64,000 nucleotides of DNA from Isoetes taiwanensis. Its lineage: Eukaryota; Streptophyta; Lycopodiopsida; Isoetales; Isoetaceae. Of this stretch, positions 1-12,185 are shown in pieces. Numbering within the stretch: the first letter of the stretch is position 1; the number at the start of each line of letters is the position of its first letter. A program made the position numbers and the translations under genes. The DNA is taken from contig JAJEKV010000017.1 of NCBI GenBank assembly GCA_021234155.1, forward strand, positions 4,188,792-4,252,791. Reading direction: 5' to 3'. The notes under the pieces were generated by a model. That model made no database searches. It was given only the letters and a program-made list of their open reading frames with translations, and was not told the DNA's origin.

Positions 1-57
1 GAGGTCTCTCTCCTCCTCGACAACACCCCGGCCTCCACCCAACCTGATCCGTGTCCG

Positions 58-534
58 TCAGAGTCGGACCTGTAAACCCTCATCGCGCACCCTAGTGAGC
101 GCCTGCACTCTGTCTGCCATCCAACGTGGTCCTCCCTGTGGGTATCTCGCAGCTAACTCCTCCTGCGAGAATGTCCTCTCAATGCCCTCCCACTCTGCCA
201 CTACCCGTCTGTGGACTCTAGCTGTAAAGCGTGCCTCCTGCTGGGATACTAGATACTCTGCCCTGGCACATCTGTCCTGACCACGAAGGCGGCTCCTCTC
301 CCTCTCTCTCTCGCGTGCCGCCTCGTCCTCCTCGTCCCTCGGACGCACTCTACGTGCACCACGTGGCCGAGCCACCCATGGTACCTCCCCATGCTGCCTC
401 TCGTGGTGCTTCTTCGCCGCATCCATACCTAGACCCCAGCCACCCTGGTCTCCCGGAAGCGTATGTGTGCAACCCTCGTGCTCACAAAACCATCTGTCCT
501 GGGACCTTGTAGGAGCCCCAGGGATGGTGATCAA
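58..534 (-). CDS. GC-rich ORF, possible zinc-finger-like protein
   Basis: I do not recognise this 158-residue reading frame. Near its N-terminus is a C-x4-C pair (CEHEGC, about residues 17-22), followed about 20 residues later by a His-rich stretch (HHERQH), which could form a C2H2-like zinc site. The middle (about 65-90) is a run of Arg/Glu dipeptides likely to be helical. The C-terminal part is charged and includes TFSQEELAARYP. The DNA is strikingly GC-rich compared with the AT-rich sequence starting about 20 bp upstream of its ATG, so it may be a gene fragment or a transposon-encoded accessory ORF. There is no intron evidence and no recognisable neighbour. It could also be a chance long frame in GC-rich DNA. 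Confidence 0.35.
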   Translation of the reverse strand: MITIPGAPTRSQDRWFCEHEGCTHTLPGDQGGWGLGMDAAKKHHERQHGEVPWVARPRGARRVRPRDEEDEAARERERERSRLRGQDRCARAEYLVSQQEARFTARVHRRVVAEWEGIERTFSQEELAARYPQGGPRWMADRVQALTRVRDEGLQVRL

Positions 535-1781
535 TGCTCGACATATTCTCCAATACCCATGGAGCTCGTCCCTAAAGAATTCTAAATTCTAAGTTCACAC
601 AACTCTAAAGCAATAGACAAAAAAAAATTAAGTTTTCTCTACGTACGAGATGCATATTACGTTTCCTCTACGTACTAATGGAAGTAAGAGAACAACGGAT
701 AAGCTCATACTAAGGGACTAACCTAAAGTTATACTACGAATCCAAAACTAACCTAAGTTTATACTAAAAACCTAGGCTTATACTAGGGACTAACCCGTCA
801 GGCGCGAATGTCCTAATCGGCTGTGGAACTGGTGGCGCGCCCACTGCATCCTGGCCTGCCTCTAATCCTGCCATATCTGTATGAATAGATCACAAAAAAA
901 CCATAAGCAGGTAATTTATTTGAAATATATGAGAAAGACTGTTATTACAAAGAAAACCCTAAACCCTAGCAAATTTTAAGCACAATGACAACATACAAGA
1001 ACTTCCAATCAGACAAATCATAATTGTAAATGAATTGGCTAGTTCACATTTAGTTTGTGACTGTGCGCTAAGATCGTTCAAGGTAGCATCTATTTAAGTC
1101 GATATAGAAGGCTCGTTTCCATGCCCTTTTTGGTTGCTTCTAAGCTTAATATGTTCAGCCCTTTTTTATTTCGCTAGAGATCACCACGAGGCTTTTCTTA
1201 TTGCCATGACTATTTACATGAGAGAAGAAATAGAGATGCAATAAAATTGCACTTGGAGTGCTTTTGCATTAATATATAAACTTGTTACATGTAAAGTTTT
1301 GGATTTGATCGCTCCAAAACCCAAGTGTTTCTAATATTTTTTAATGGAAATAAAAACTTCGTCGAGGATTGATGATCTGCCCAATTGATAAATGCGCTCC
1401 ACCTTCAAGCATTCAAGATGAAAAGGATTCAAAATTTATTCGTTGGAATTAAGCTAATCTTGAAGGAATTAGATGCACTTACTTATCTCCTAATTGCATC
1501 CAAAAATAGCTATGATGGACTAGATGGAGAAATTTGTCTAACCTGGAAGTTTTGTGCTCCAAGCTGCAGCTCAAAGACACGCCCTCGTAAGATTTTAAGC
1601 CGCCTCTGCCTGTGCCAACATCAAACTTTAAAAAGACATTATATATCAAATCTGCCTCTCCCAATATCAAACTTAAAACAAACATTATAAATCAGAGCAT
1701 TCTAAATGTATTTTACACAGGAACACAGGAGCATTCTAAATCGGATTGGCTAAATCCATTGATGGGTCTGGCTGTAATAGA
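535..1781. other. Gene-free AT-rich stretch
   Basis: I see no gene here. The stretch is AT-rich. Near 952-968 it holds two tandem copies of the plant telomere-type heptamer (AAACCCT), too few to be an interstitial telomere and common in plant promoters. Confidence 0.5.
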
Positions 1782-2222
1782 TCAAGGAGCTTTTATTTTC
1801 ATAGCCCATGTATTATCATCTCCAAGAACCTGACCTTTTTGTTGGCGATGGTGCTTGGTAAAATACCATGCCAAGATGCCAGCAATAGCAATCAGAGCCA
1901 CAGTGCCACCAACGACGACACCTACAATTAAACCAGTGCTTGGTTTTGATGACCCACAGCTTTTGAGAGGTGCTCCACACAAATCATTACCAACAAATGA
2001 TGATGCTGGCACATTCTTGTAAGCAAAATTCCTGTTGGTGAATGTGTATGGAATTTCACCGGAAAGTTTATTATAAGATACGTCAAAATCACTGAGCCTG
2101 CTGAGGAGTCCAATCTCTCCCGGTAGGGAGCCTGCTAACTGATTATGATCCGATCTGATGGAAACCCTGTGACAGGCATTCTTCATTTGCATGCAATATA
2201 GCCTGTTTGCAAAACCATGCAT
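1782..2222 (-). pseudogene. BIR-like LRR receptor kinase fragment (no kinase)
   Basis: The translation carries the end of a leucine-rich repeat domain (NQLAGSLPGEIGLLSRL, then FDVSYNKLSGEIP), the juxtamembrane Cys pair region (VGNDLCGAPL), a hydrophobic membrane span (IVGVVVGGTVALIAIAGILA), and a short cytoplasmic tail ending DDNTWAMKIK. This order matches the last LRRs, transmembrane helix and first cytoplasmic residues of the BIR family, the BAK1-interacting pseudokinase receptors that restrain immune signalling at the plasma membrane. The frame stops right after KIKAP, so the kinase-like domain is missing, and the sequence before HNQL no longer matches LRR spacing. No kinase sequence follows downstream. 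I read it as a truncated gene copy. A misassembled or intron-split gene is less likely. Confidence 0.6.
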
Positions 2223-2364
2223 GCTTTTGTTGGAATCCCTACCTTTGCCGGCCGACTCATGCGCGATTCATGGGCAAGCTGCTCCAACTTAAACTGCAAT
2301 TTTTCAAAAATCAAAACCTTTTCTTTGCTGGATTCAGGGGCTTATTTTTTGGTCGAAACCTTCA

Positions 2365-2439
2365 AATCAGAAGACTTTTGTGATTGAATCAGAAGACTTT
2401 TGTGATTGAATCCGAAGACTTTTGTGATTGAATCCGAAG
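2365..2439. repeat. 22-bp tandem repeat, about 3.4 copies
   Basis: The unit AATCAGAAGACTTTTGTGATTG is repeated three times with one A/C change, followed by a partial fourth copy. It lies in non-coding DNA. Confidence 0.9.
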
Positions 2440-2751
2440 TAGGAAGTAGAAAATTTCTTACCTTTTCAAGCAGAACTTCAGAAACGAGTGGATTGATGCT
2501 ACTAAACTTGTGGATTTCTTGAATTACTGAAACGCTTCCGTGAATCTTTTTTCCTTGAATTGCCACTGAAACACTTCCTTGAATCCTTACAATTGAAACC
2601 CTTCCTTGTCGCCAATTTCAGAAGGAAAATCGCCGGAGAAGAGACCAGAAAAGAAAAAAATCCTAAAGCTTCTTCAAAATAGACGCGCAAATTTAATTCT
2701 AGTCATTAATTTTGACGGTGGATATCTTCACCCAAAAAATTCTACTTTCTC

Positions 2752-2842
2752 TGGAAACCCTTCCGGGGTTCAATATGGAAACCCTTCCGGGTTTCATGGA
2801 AATCCGGAAGGGTTTCCATATAGAACCCCGGAAGGGTTTCCA
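2752..2842. repeat. Near-perfect 39-bp inverted repeat (hairpin)
   Basis: The left arm at 2752-2790 and right arm at 2804-2842 are reverse complements with one mismatch, around a 13-bp loop. Within each arm the motif GGAAACCCTTCCGG is itself repeated, so the hairpin is a repeat within a palindrome. A transcript would fold into a long stable stem. It could be the end of a foldback transposon or a small-RNA precursor. No flanking target duplication was recognised. Confidence 0.9.
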
Positions 2843-2860
2843 CTAATTTATTTAATAACC

Positions 2861-2912
2861 CCAATCGGGGGGAGATAGTGTGAGCGCCAATCGGGGGGAG
2901 ATAGTGGGAGCG
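2861..2912. repeat. 26-bp tandem duplication
   Basis: Two adjacent copies of a 26-bp unit beginning CCAATCGGGGGGAGATAGTG differ at one base. They start 18 bp after the inverted repeat and may belong to the same element. Confidence 0.9.
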
Positions 2913-4284
2913 TTAGTACTATGTACTTTAATTTTATAGCGCATCACAAGCATATTGCATTCCGGAATAAGTCCTGCATTTATAATCGCAATACATCAGA
3001 ACTAGAAAGCAATAATATCAAAAAACTATGCTTACAAAGATGGTTTATGTGGAAAGTCAATTCTTCAAACGTAGAGTCTAACCGACATGAAAACAAAGGC
3101 TACTTTCTTGCCACAAGCATTATTTCTACCATTAATTTCTATAGCTTTGCTTTCGCCTATCAATATATGGCAGACTGTCATCAACATAGCAAATGAAACC
3201 CATGCGGTGGAGATAAAGTGCAGGATAGGTATGAACATAGTAACTAGGATCTTTGCTCGAATGTAAATAAAACTAGAGTATGAATATGTAGCATAATAAT
3301 AGGGGTTCCAAGGGGATTTGATGTGAATGTATAACTCACTATTCCTGAGACTATAGATCATAGCTCTAAAAAAATTGAATGGGTTATATATATTTAAAAA
3401 AGAAAAAAAAAGATCTAATAGATAAAATAAACACGTTAATTTGCTTGTTACATTGGTGCAAGCATTTTTATTATGATATTAAAATATATCTTGGTAGAGG
3501 TTCGAGCCTCAGTAGGTTCGAGTCTCCATTTAAAATTCTAAAACCTTAGGCGAACCCATATAAAGATGAGTCACGTATTTCATATTCAAAACCTTAGGCA
3601 AACCTTTATTTCATATTTAAAAATCATAGGCGCCCCCAATCATAAATGATCATAATCGAAATGACTGGTGCCCAGAGACCCCAACATATCATCTGGGCCA
3701 TAGAATGAACGGATCCGACGACCGAGGTAGTCCAGGGTGCCAATAAGGAAACTATGTAATGTTATCTCATGGAAAAAGAAACAACAAAAGCAACACCATT
3801 TCCTTTGTGCCTAGCTAGCCTATAGAACAACCAAGCACATAAGTCCAGTATGGAATGCGTGCTTCCATATCGCTTGTGCTCTACTTCCAACACTACTTCT
3901 ATCTCCTTATGTATTTTTAGGCGACAACCCACTGTGCGACAACACCTTTTATTCATCTAACAAATGCGACCCCTTTAAGGGAGGGTCCAATAGTGAACAT
4001 GGTTAAATGAATCATTTTTTTCCTCCTTGGAAGGTAAATGTGTAAATTTATTAAGGTACAAGATAGGATACATTAAGTCCCCAAACATGGGAGGATAGGA
4101 AGAATTGTAACCAGAAATAAATGTTAAGGGATTCTCCACCATCGTCTACTCTGGAGGCTACCTTTGCTTCTATCTCCATCAAATGGGTACTACAAGAGGG
4201 GGTCATCTATCTTCTCCATATGGATAGGTATCACAGAGTAGGGTAGCTCCTGTTCCATGTCTGGATCTTCCCTTGATGTAGCAA
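2913..4284. other. Gene-free stretch with one hydrophobic minus-strand ORF
   Basis: There is no recognisable gene. A minus-strand frame at 3065-3361 encodes about 98 residues with two hydrophobic segments (for example ILVTMFIPILHFISTAWVSF), which could be an exon of a membrane protein, but I see no flanking exons. The rest is AT-rich non-coding sequence. Confidence 0.3.
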
Positions 4285-6000
4285 TTATATTTGAATAGCT
4301 AAATCATTTGCTTCCACACTAGTCGGGTTGAGCCAGTAACAATTGAAGAAGGAATAAAAACGTTCCAGGGTCCCGACTCTGTCCAGTTCGCTCTTATATC
4401 TCACACCTTTCGATGGTGTGGTAGAGCCAATAGTGGAACTTCCAGATTGAAAAAGCTTTTCAGTTTTTCTATGCAAATCCCAAGCTCCCCATAAGCAACA
4501 TCAAAGCGGTATTTCCAGATCACCCAAATTGCAATGTTAACTAGCGAAGCTTCAATGCAGTTTTTGTCTAAGGTCCTTTATCAATCCGAGCCAGACCAAT
4601 TGATGCATTGACAGGCCAGTAATGGGGCTTACCCAGTGCCAAAATTCTGTAATCTTTTGGTAGAAGAAGAGGTGTCTAGTAGACTCCCGATCTTGAGCGG
4701 TCCATCTAAAAATCTAAATCTTTGGAATATAGCAAGTTCCAGGAGTTGGTTAAGACTGCTTTAGATTTCACATTACTTAATCTGAATGTAATCCCAGCTT
4801 TATATGGGGTATCTTGAGTAAGAGATCGATATATCTTTGCCATGGTGTAGTGCATATGCCCCTCAAGTATCGGCTTTCATGTAGTCCAGTAACCCCTGAT
4901 ACATTGATGACTCTTTCCAGGATCTCCACTATCGTGTCTCCTTCCCTTGCAAGGGGTACTTTCCTTTTGAACTTGGTCCAACAAGTCCATCTACCATTCT
5001 CCCAAAGGTATTACAATTGTGTAATTCCTGAGCTCTTCTATTAATGAAAATAAGACGGTGAGAAAGGGCTAAGGGAAGCCCTCTTCTATCCCGAATGTTC
5101 ATATTCCAGAATATACTGAATCCTCCGGCCTCTTTAGGAGGGAATGTGGGGTTAAAGATGTCCTGCACTTCTTTCCATGTCCAAGGAATTTTCCTCATCA
5201 CTAGGGGTGTCCCAGGAGCTAGTTCGAATGTATAAAAGAGTGCCCCCAACTCATACTCGAGGGAGGGAGGCCTTACCTTGTAATTTGCCTTGCTTCAGCT
5301 AGTATGATACAAACTTCAAAGTCAGAGACACCTCAACCCTCTACAGAGTTCTCCAGACAAATTTGACTACCATGGTTTGAGCTTATGTAAAAGGAGTTTT
5401 GCAGCCTAGCCCCTCATCCTGCTTGTCACGACATAGCTCATTCCAGGCTACTTTGACCATACCTCCCTATATGAATTTTTTGATGATCACTTGTACTTAA
5501 TTGTAAATTCCTTTCTATGCCACCAGAACCGATGAATAGTATATATATGAGGCAGCCAGAATTGCATTGGCCAGGCAAGTCGCTTCATAGAGTTGGATAG
5601 GACAAGAGGGAGACCAAAGAGCTTAACTGACTCCCCATGTGGCACCACCAAAAAACCTAGACCTCTGGTTCGTAAATCAATGTCACTGTCTAGTGCCCAA
5701 AGTGTCAAACATTTATTTAGGCCTATCCTCAATATTATCTCAAAAGAAAGTAGAATATGCCGAAATGACTGGAAACTATTGTCATCAAACCCGAGAAGCA
5801 TGAAGGTGTCATCCACATACTGCATGATTGTCAGCTTCTCTGTTCTGTCAGGGGAGGCCAGCTCCTCCAGGTTTCCTTCTGACTGTTTTACTAGTGCCAT
5901 TCATGTTAACATATTCGATGAGAAACAAGTACATCGTCAATGGGCATCCTTGCCTGATACCCCTCCTAAGATTAAAAGTACCTATAGGTTGATCATTAAC
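4285..6000 (-). mobile_element. Degenerate LINE (non-LTR retrotransposon) RT fragment
   Basis: Read on the minus strand from about 6000 down, the sequence shows non-LTR reverse-transcriptase landmarks: RRGIRQGCPL (conserved block before the catalytic core), then the catalytic motif MQYVDDTFMLL, then a thumb-like region and, at 5249-4929, a segment with WKEVQDIFNPTFPPKEAGG and FWNMNIRDRRG. Frameshifts and stops split it into at least three frames, so it cannot make an enzyme. LINE reverse transcriptases copy element RNA at the nicked target. No 5' end, poly(A) tail or target duplication was found. Confidence 0.65.
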
Positions 6001-6639
6001 TAGCACAGAAGTAGAAGCTAGATCCGATAACTCTATTAAGAATGGGCATTAAACGGATCAATTTTTCCAATAGTGGATCAACATAAAAGTTCTATCTCAA
6101 TCTCAACCTTTGAATAGAGTGAGCTAAAAAAGTGGGTTCAATTTTAATCGTCCAATCTTGATCCACAATGGGTATTTGAATAATTCATACTATTTATAAA
6201 TAGACCCATTTGATACCGACCAAATAGCTCATTCCAAGGGCTTTTAAGCCATGTTTTTTAATTACAATTCCTTGTTCGTGATTCTTAAAGTGTCCACTAT
6301 TGGTACACCACCCCTTACGCACAGTTCTATAATTATTTAGGTTCATTTGATTTCTCAATAATAAATAATATCACGTGTTTAAAACGCACAAATCATGATC
6401 ATCTTGTTATTCGCACAAGTACTAGCCAGAATTCTTGAGTAGCAATTGACAGCATGGGCAGAGGACACAAAGGCACATGCCCTTACACAGGTAGGGTTTA
6501 GACCTAAACACTCCACTATCAATCATAATTTCATGTTGCGGGCCTTGATGGAGGACACCATAAATAAACGGTAAAGGCTTTTGGCACGGTACCTAGGGAG
6601 AAGATATGAGAAAGATTAATGCAGTTGGGAGTCCATCAA

Positions 6640-7593
6640 AAGTTGTAAAATGCAATGTACAGACTATATGCAATCTCGACTCGAATACTGCCATCAGGCC
6701 AGCTTGTCAATAGTATTGTGGGAGTCCCCACTCTTGCTCAACATGGAGGTGGAGATGCTCGTCTAGTTCACCATTGTCATCCGATTGCTGATGTACGCAA
6801 ATGATATGAATCTTTTGACTTACATTCCAGCAGTATATAGCAACATCTAAATGCACTTAGTGGTTTCTGCCAAAATAGTGGAATGCGCGTCCATTTGGCT
6901 AAGACAAAGCTGCTCTTTATATTGTCTCTCTAACAACAAAGACAGTCTTGCTTTAATTATCATGGTCATAATTTGGATGTAGTATAGACGTATAAGTACC
7001 CAGGGGTGGAGTTCACTACTATCATGTTCTAGGATACTTATATTCGACATCGGATGATGGTTGGCTATAAGGCTATATATGCAATGTAGAACAAACGTAG
7101 AGAGCAAAGCTTTACGACTGGTCCTACCATTCACACATGTTCAGGGTCTTAGTCTAGCCAGTTCTTCTACATGAAATGGAAGTATGGGGGCCGGTTATAT
7201 CACTTGCTACATGTGACTATGTGAAGCAGGTTGAGAAAGCCTTTTTGACACGAACACTTGGAGTAAGTCCACGATTCCATATCAAATTCTTATGCAAGAG
7301 ACATGGTTCTTACCTGTTCAATGAGCCACGCTTGAACATCATAACATATACTTCCAGAAGGTGGTCAAGATGGAAGACACTTGCCTCTAAACCTGTTTAC
7401 ACAATGGCTATGGGACCATAGCACCTTAAAGCATGATGGAATGAGAAACAATTCAATTGGTTTTTCATATCGAATGCAGGCAAAGATGTGCATATATGTA
7501 CGCAATATTGAGGACCACAATTCCCTAAAGCAATATCTGTGTTCCCTTAGTAAGCTTACTAGTAAACACAACGCACTGCAAAATCCAGATTAA
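6640..7593 (+). mobile_element. Degenerate LINE fragment, second family, plus strand
   Basis: A plus-strand relic shows LMYANDMNLLTYIP, where the catalytic YxDD has become YAND, followed by GFCQNSGMRVHLAKTKLLF and a YKYPGVEF block, the usual order in the palm and thumb of LINE reverse transcriptases. Downstream, 7176-7421 continues with HEMEVWGPVISLATCDYVKQ and LTRTLGVSP, typical of the region after the reverse transcriptase. Many in-frame stops and the lost catalytic Asp show it is dead. Its sequence and orientation differ from the neighbouring minus-strand LINE, so these are two separate insertions. Confidence 0.6.
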
Positions 7594-9865
7594 TCCCACG
7601 TTGCTAGATGTCCACAACAATACTACTTGAAGCACGTTTCCCATAAAGACGCATTGAATGATTGCATCCCTCTTGTCTCGGAATTGAGACAGGCAGATGG
7701 GCCCGGGAAGAACATGCAGATAGGCTCTGGTAATGTTGCCAACTGAGAATTATTGAACGTAAGTGTCACACTCTTCAGAAATACCCAATATTTGGGCCTA
7801 CCCGGGCACATTATGCCGGGTTGTGATGTTGGAGATGGCTTCAGTGGGGGTACTAGCATCATGCTGCCAGGAGGCAATGAACATAATGTTAACTTTTTTC
7901 TCTCAAATTGCTTGGGGGCAAAATTTTTTCAATCTTGGATAGTAATAGGTTTATTGTGTCCTTTGTTTGGGTCCTAAAGGCCTTTTTGGTCACTATGGAT
8001 GAACAAAACCATTTCCATTCTATACTATTATATTTAAGCTTGTAAGGGTTCCCACCTTATGGTTAATTTTTTTTAGGCAAAATCAAGATTGATTGAATTA
8101 GATTGCGACATCTATAAAAGAACTGTTACACATTTTAGATACTGGATCATGGTAGAACCATGAAGAAAAGATGGTCTAGAGATATAATATACTTATGAAA
8201 GAAAGAGAAGACTACAGAAATGCCCCTATAAGTTTTTCAGAATTACCAAAAATGCCCCTAAAAATGGGGTTAGCAACAACTTTTTAATGAGTGCTACATT
8301 TACGAAGATTGTAGGTCATCGAATAAAATAATGGCTAATGTTAATAAAATGGCTATTTCCTAGTGCTTTTGTCCTAAAAAATGGCTAAACAAAATGAGAA
8401 AAAAAAAAAGCCAAAGAAGGAAAACCTTAGCCCAATTGGTTTCCTGCCTACTTCAGACTTGTCAAACTTGTGGTTGAGTCACCAAACCTCCACCATTGGA
8501 GGAGCCCACCAAGGCTTGGAATAGCTTAACCTAAGAAAGCATGGACTTGAAAAAGTTATGGTATTAGCCAGGATGCTTACACCAAAATTTATAGGAGCCT
8601 TCATAAATTGCCAATTGAGTAAGGTCGTAGACTACGTTCTGTTAAATGCCCCCCTTTTTTTGTTGAAGGACGTCAAACTTTTTAAAAAATTCAAGCTAAA
8701 AGACAGATACTAATGCAAATAAGATTAAAATCTCAGAGGATAATCATGATCCACCGAGTAGGACTACCAGCCTATGTATAAAACAACACATTCAAATAAA
8801 TCTCAAATATCAACTGTCGTTTGGCAGGAGCAAGCGAATAGCAATGTTAGGCCTTAGCAATTCTATCTTGTGGGTCATGAATGACATCAGCAGCAGAGAT
8901 ATCCAAGCCCTTAAAAACACATAATCTTTTACACTTCCAGATGGACCTTGATGGCTAACATTTGCATCTCACAGTTTAGCTAGGAGAAAAATATAATGTT
9001 TAACCAAAGACAAAAAATCGTGATTGAAACATTTTCTAGTTTAGCCAAGCATAACTTAGAGATCCTATTTGAAGGTAGTTTAGCCCTACACAAAAATATA
9101 GTAGTAGTAATTTATTCCATGTTATAGGTGAGTAAAACCTTTTCAATGATGGTAAAATAATTTCAATCGGAGTTGGAATCTGCAAGTTATAGTGCTTTGA
9201 ATTAAAAAGTATTGAACAACTCAAAAGACTATAAATTGTGAACTTAAAGTCCAATTTAGATGAATTTAATTTATTTTCATTTTTATTAAGGATGATGGAT
9301 AAATTTCTTTACCAATTAGGGAAAGAAATACAATAAGACTAGAGACAGATTCAAAACCCAAAGGGAGAAAATGTTCCTTAGTGCAAGACTACTAGTACAT
9401 CTCAGAATTTCATTTAGTGTAACTGTCCTCTAACTCAACCATGACTGCCGAAGGTCGCTTCTTTCTATGAGCATAATAATTCTCCGACCATCACCATGCT
9501 CCATTATAGTCTTAGGAATCTGTAGAGATTGCGATGACTAAAATACAAAAGGAGATGTCATAGATGGAGTCACAGTAGCACCCATTACTTCTAGAAGATT
9601 ACCTGTCACTTCCTGTGACCTTGTCACATTTAGATTTAAGGAAAGATGATTCTAACACATACATGAATGAAATTAATTTCATTGGATAGATCATGTTCTA
9701 ATCTACAATAGTTACGAAGACAACTTTTGAAAATAATTAGTTATAAGATTTATATTACAAGAAATTTATTTGCGGCGGCCAAGGCTACTGCGAACATTTC
9801 TTTCATTCCAAACTTGTGAGGTTGGACCTCCTATTAACATCCAAACTGTTATCTACAATGGTGTG

Positions 9866-9971
9866 AGACACATTTGGTGTTAAAGACAACCCTTTCATCT
9901 CCTCCGAAAGTGGACTACAGACACATTTGGTGTTAAAGATAACCCTTTCATCTCCTCCGAAAGTGGACTAC
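9866..9971. repeat. 53-bp tandem duplication
   Basis: Two adjacent 53-bp copies beginning AGACACATTTGGTGTTAAAG differ by a single base (GACAACC versus GATAACC). It is a recent local duplication in non-coding DNA. Confidence 0.9.
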
Positions 9972-11056
9972 AGGGGATTGTATGTAATGTAAGAGGAAAT
10001 GTGCACTTCCAAGTTGTTCTAGGATGTGGACTAGTGATTTAAAGTTACCTTTCTAGTCTAGCTTTTAAGTGTTCGATGTCTCACGCGACACCAAAATACC
10101 CAAATACCTATTTTATATCTTACATATTTCTATATTGTTGTGGACAGTCTTTTCAAGCATTCACTATTCATTTGGTCTTTTCACTTGGAGAATAGTCTAA
10201 GAGCCACTATCACTAAGAATATACAATATTGCGTGTGACTTTGACAACATAATCCAAATTTTCAGTTTATTTTTAGAATTGAACAGAATTGAAATGAATA
10301 CATTTTCATCGCCCATACTGGGTTCTTCATAAATTGACTAGTCAATAACCTCTAAAAGGGCTACAATAGTAGCTAGCTCCTTTTGGCTTTTGGATTTTGA
10401 TTGACACTTGAGAGAAGTTATGATAAAATATGCTATTTACGAAACTCTCTACTTTAAATTTTGATTAGTCCTACCTCTAGCAAATTGAGACTAGTAGTAA
10501 ATTACATCCTTCGACATTTCAACAATATATTTGGCAACCATCTGATGCTATTTTAGAATTTTTGTATTTTGGAGCTACCTGGTCCATGAACTCTAAAAAT
10601 ATTATGGGAGTGGCAATCTAGGGTCTTTGGCAAAATTTGCTATTTCTGGGCATTTGCTGTTTTAGAATGCATCTTTCAGAAGTTGGTTGAACAACTACCT
10701 CTAAAAGGGAGTGCAAATTTGGTTAGCAACTTCGATTCTAGACTTTCGACTTGTTTGAACGTTTAAGCAAGCCACTATTTCTAGGATTTTCTCTTTTTGG
10801 ACTTGATTGGTTCACCACATCTACTAGTCAATACTCATAAAGCATCTCGATTATCTACCAAACTTATTATTTTAGAAACTTCCTATTTTGGAAATGATTC
10901 CTGGCCAAGCACTTCTAAGTATTATTCAAGAGTAGCACCACTTTCATTAAGTATTATTCAAGAGTAGCTGTAGCACCACTTTCTATCTATGATAGACCCT
11001 GCTATCTTTTGGCAACCTTCTATTATTGTATGTCGTTATCTAGGCTAGTTGACTAC

Positions 11057-11140
11057 TCAACAACTTTTGTCAACATTAACATTCTAGAACAATCTATCTC
11101 AACAACTTTAGTCAACATTAACATTCTAGGACACTCTATC
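11057..11140. repeat. 42-bp tandem duplication
   Basis: Two adjacent 42-bp copies beginning TCAACAACTTT and containing GTCAACATTAACATTCTAG differ at a few bases. Confidence 0.85.
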
Positions 11141-12185
11141 TAGTATATTGTTTGGCTCCTTGCAATCAATGTACTAATTTTATCTACCATACTAAGTAAT
11201 ATGATTGTCCATGATATATAACCTAGCACAAACGTCAACATCCCACTTCACTTTATGGCATGTTAGTGTTACAAGGCTTGGGACATCAATATGAGTAGAA
11301 AATCGATGGAAGAGATAGACATCAACATCAACATCAACATGAATTCCTTCATATCATAAAACTGCATGTATGTGACCATTTTATTTTGGGTTTTGACATC
11401 TATCCTCATGTGACCCCGCCATAAGACATTTCGGCCTGATGGTTAGCCGTACAGGGGTGGTGTAACATTTGATATCAGAGCACATCTTTCATTCCCTGCT
11501 ATGAGCGACCTCCCACATTACGAGGGCGATCCTTGAGGTTAGTAGGAATGTTCTTATGGTTAACATTCCTCTCAGGGGTCAAGTCCCACAGGCTCGAGGG
11601 ATACAATTCACTAAGGATCCAGTAAGGATCCTAAGGGCTCACTAAGGATCCTACATTTTTAGCTTGATGGTTAGCCAAGGTTGAAAGGTTAGGGGCTCAC
11701 TAAGGAGCTAACCTTTTGGGCCTGATGGCTAATCCTACAAGGTTAGTGTAAGAGGCACTAGTCACTGATCTGTAGCACATCTAGAATTTGTTTCAGCTCT
11801 GTAAACTTAGGTTCTCTCAATGCTTCAGTAAACAAATATGTTGGCTGCTTGTTAGATTCAGTATACTTTACAGAAACAGTATCTTCTATAGCTTAGTATG
11901 GTTTGTTCTTTCACGTTGTTTCTTGCCAAGCAATGGAACTTGTATGATACAAAAATAGTAGATCCAAATTTGAGCTGACCTTAATTCTTCTAACAAGAGC
12001 CTTCCCAACCATATAATTTCCCTTGCTACTAAGGTTGTTGCTGCACATTCTGCTTCTGCAGTTGACAGTACAATAGCTACTTGTTATCTTCAAGTTATTA
12101 GAATCCAAAATCAATAGAAAATGGTGGCCACCATAACATAATTGCATCTTTTTTCATCTTGTATGCATTTTGTACATTACTGTTG

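Larger units (their letters stand above)
7594..12185. other. 4.6-kb gene-free AT-rich stretch
   Basis: No gene is supported. The sequence is AT-rich with short duplications, listed separately. At about 11,470 a degenerate tRNA-Met primer-like site (GATATCAGAGC) next to repeated phrases such as CTGATGGTTAGCC hints at an eroded LTR element, but no coding relic was seen. Confidence 0.4.

Noticed and set aside
952-968. Two AAACCCT heptamers as an interstitial telomere
   Set aside because: Two copies are too few; such telo-boxes are common in plant DNA.
3490-3535. GGTTCGAGCC and GGTTCGAGTC, resembling tRNA T-loop/Pol III B boxes
   Set aside because: No acceptor stem, anticodon arm or A box could be paired around them, so neither a tRNA nor a SINE is supported.
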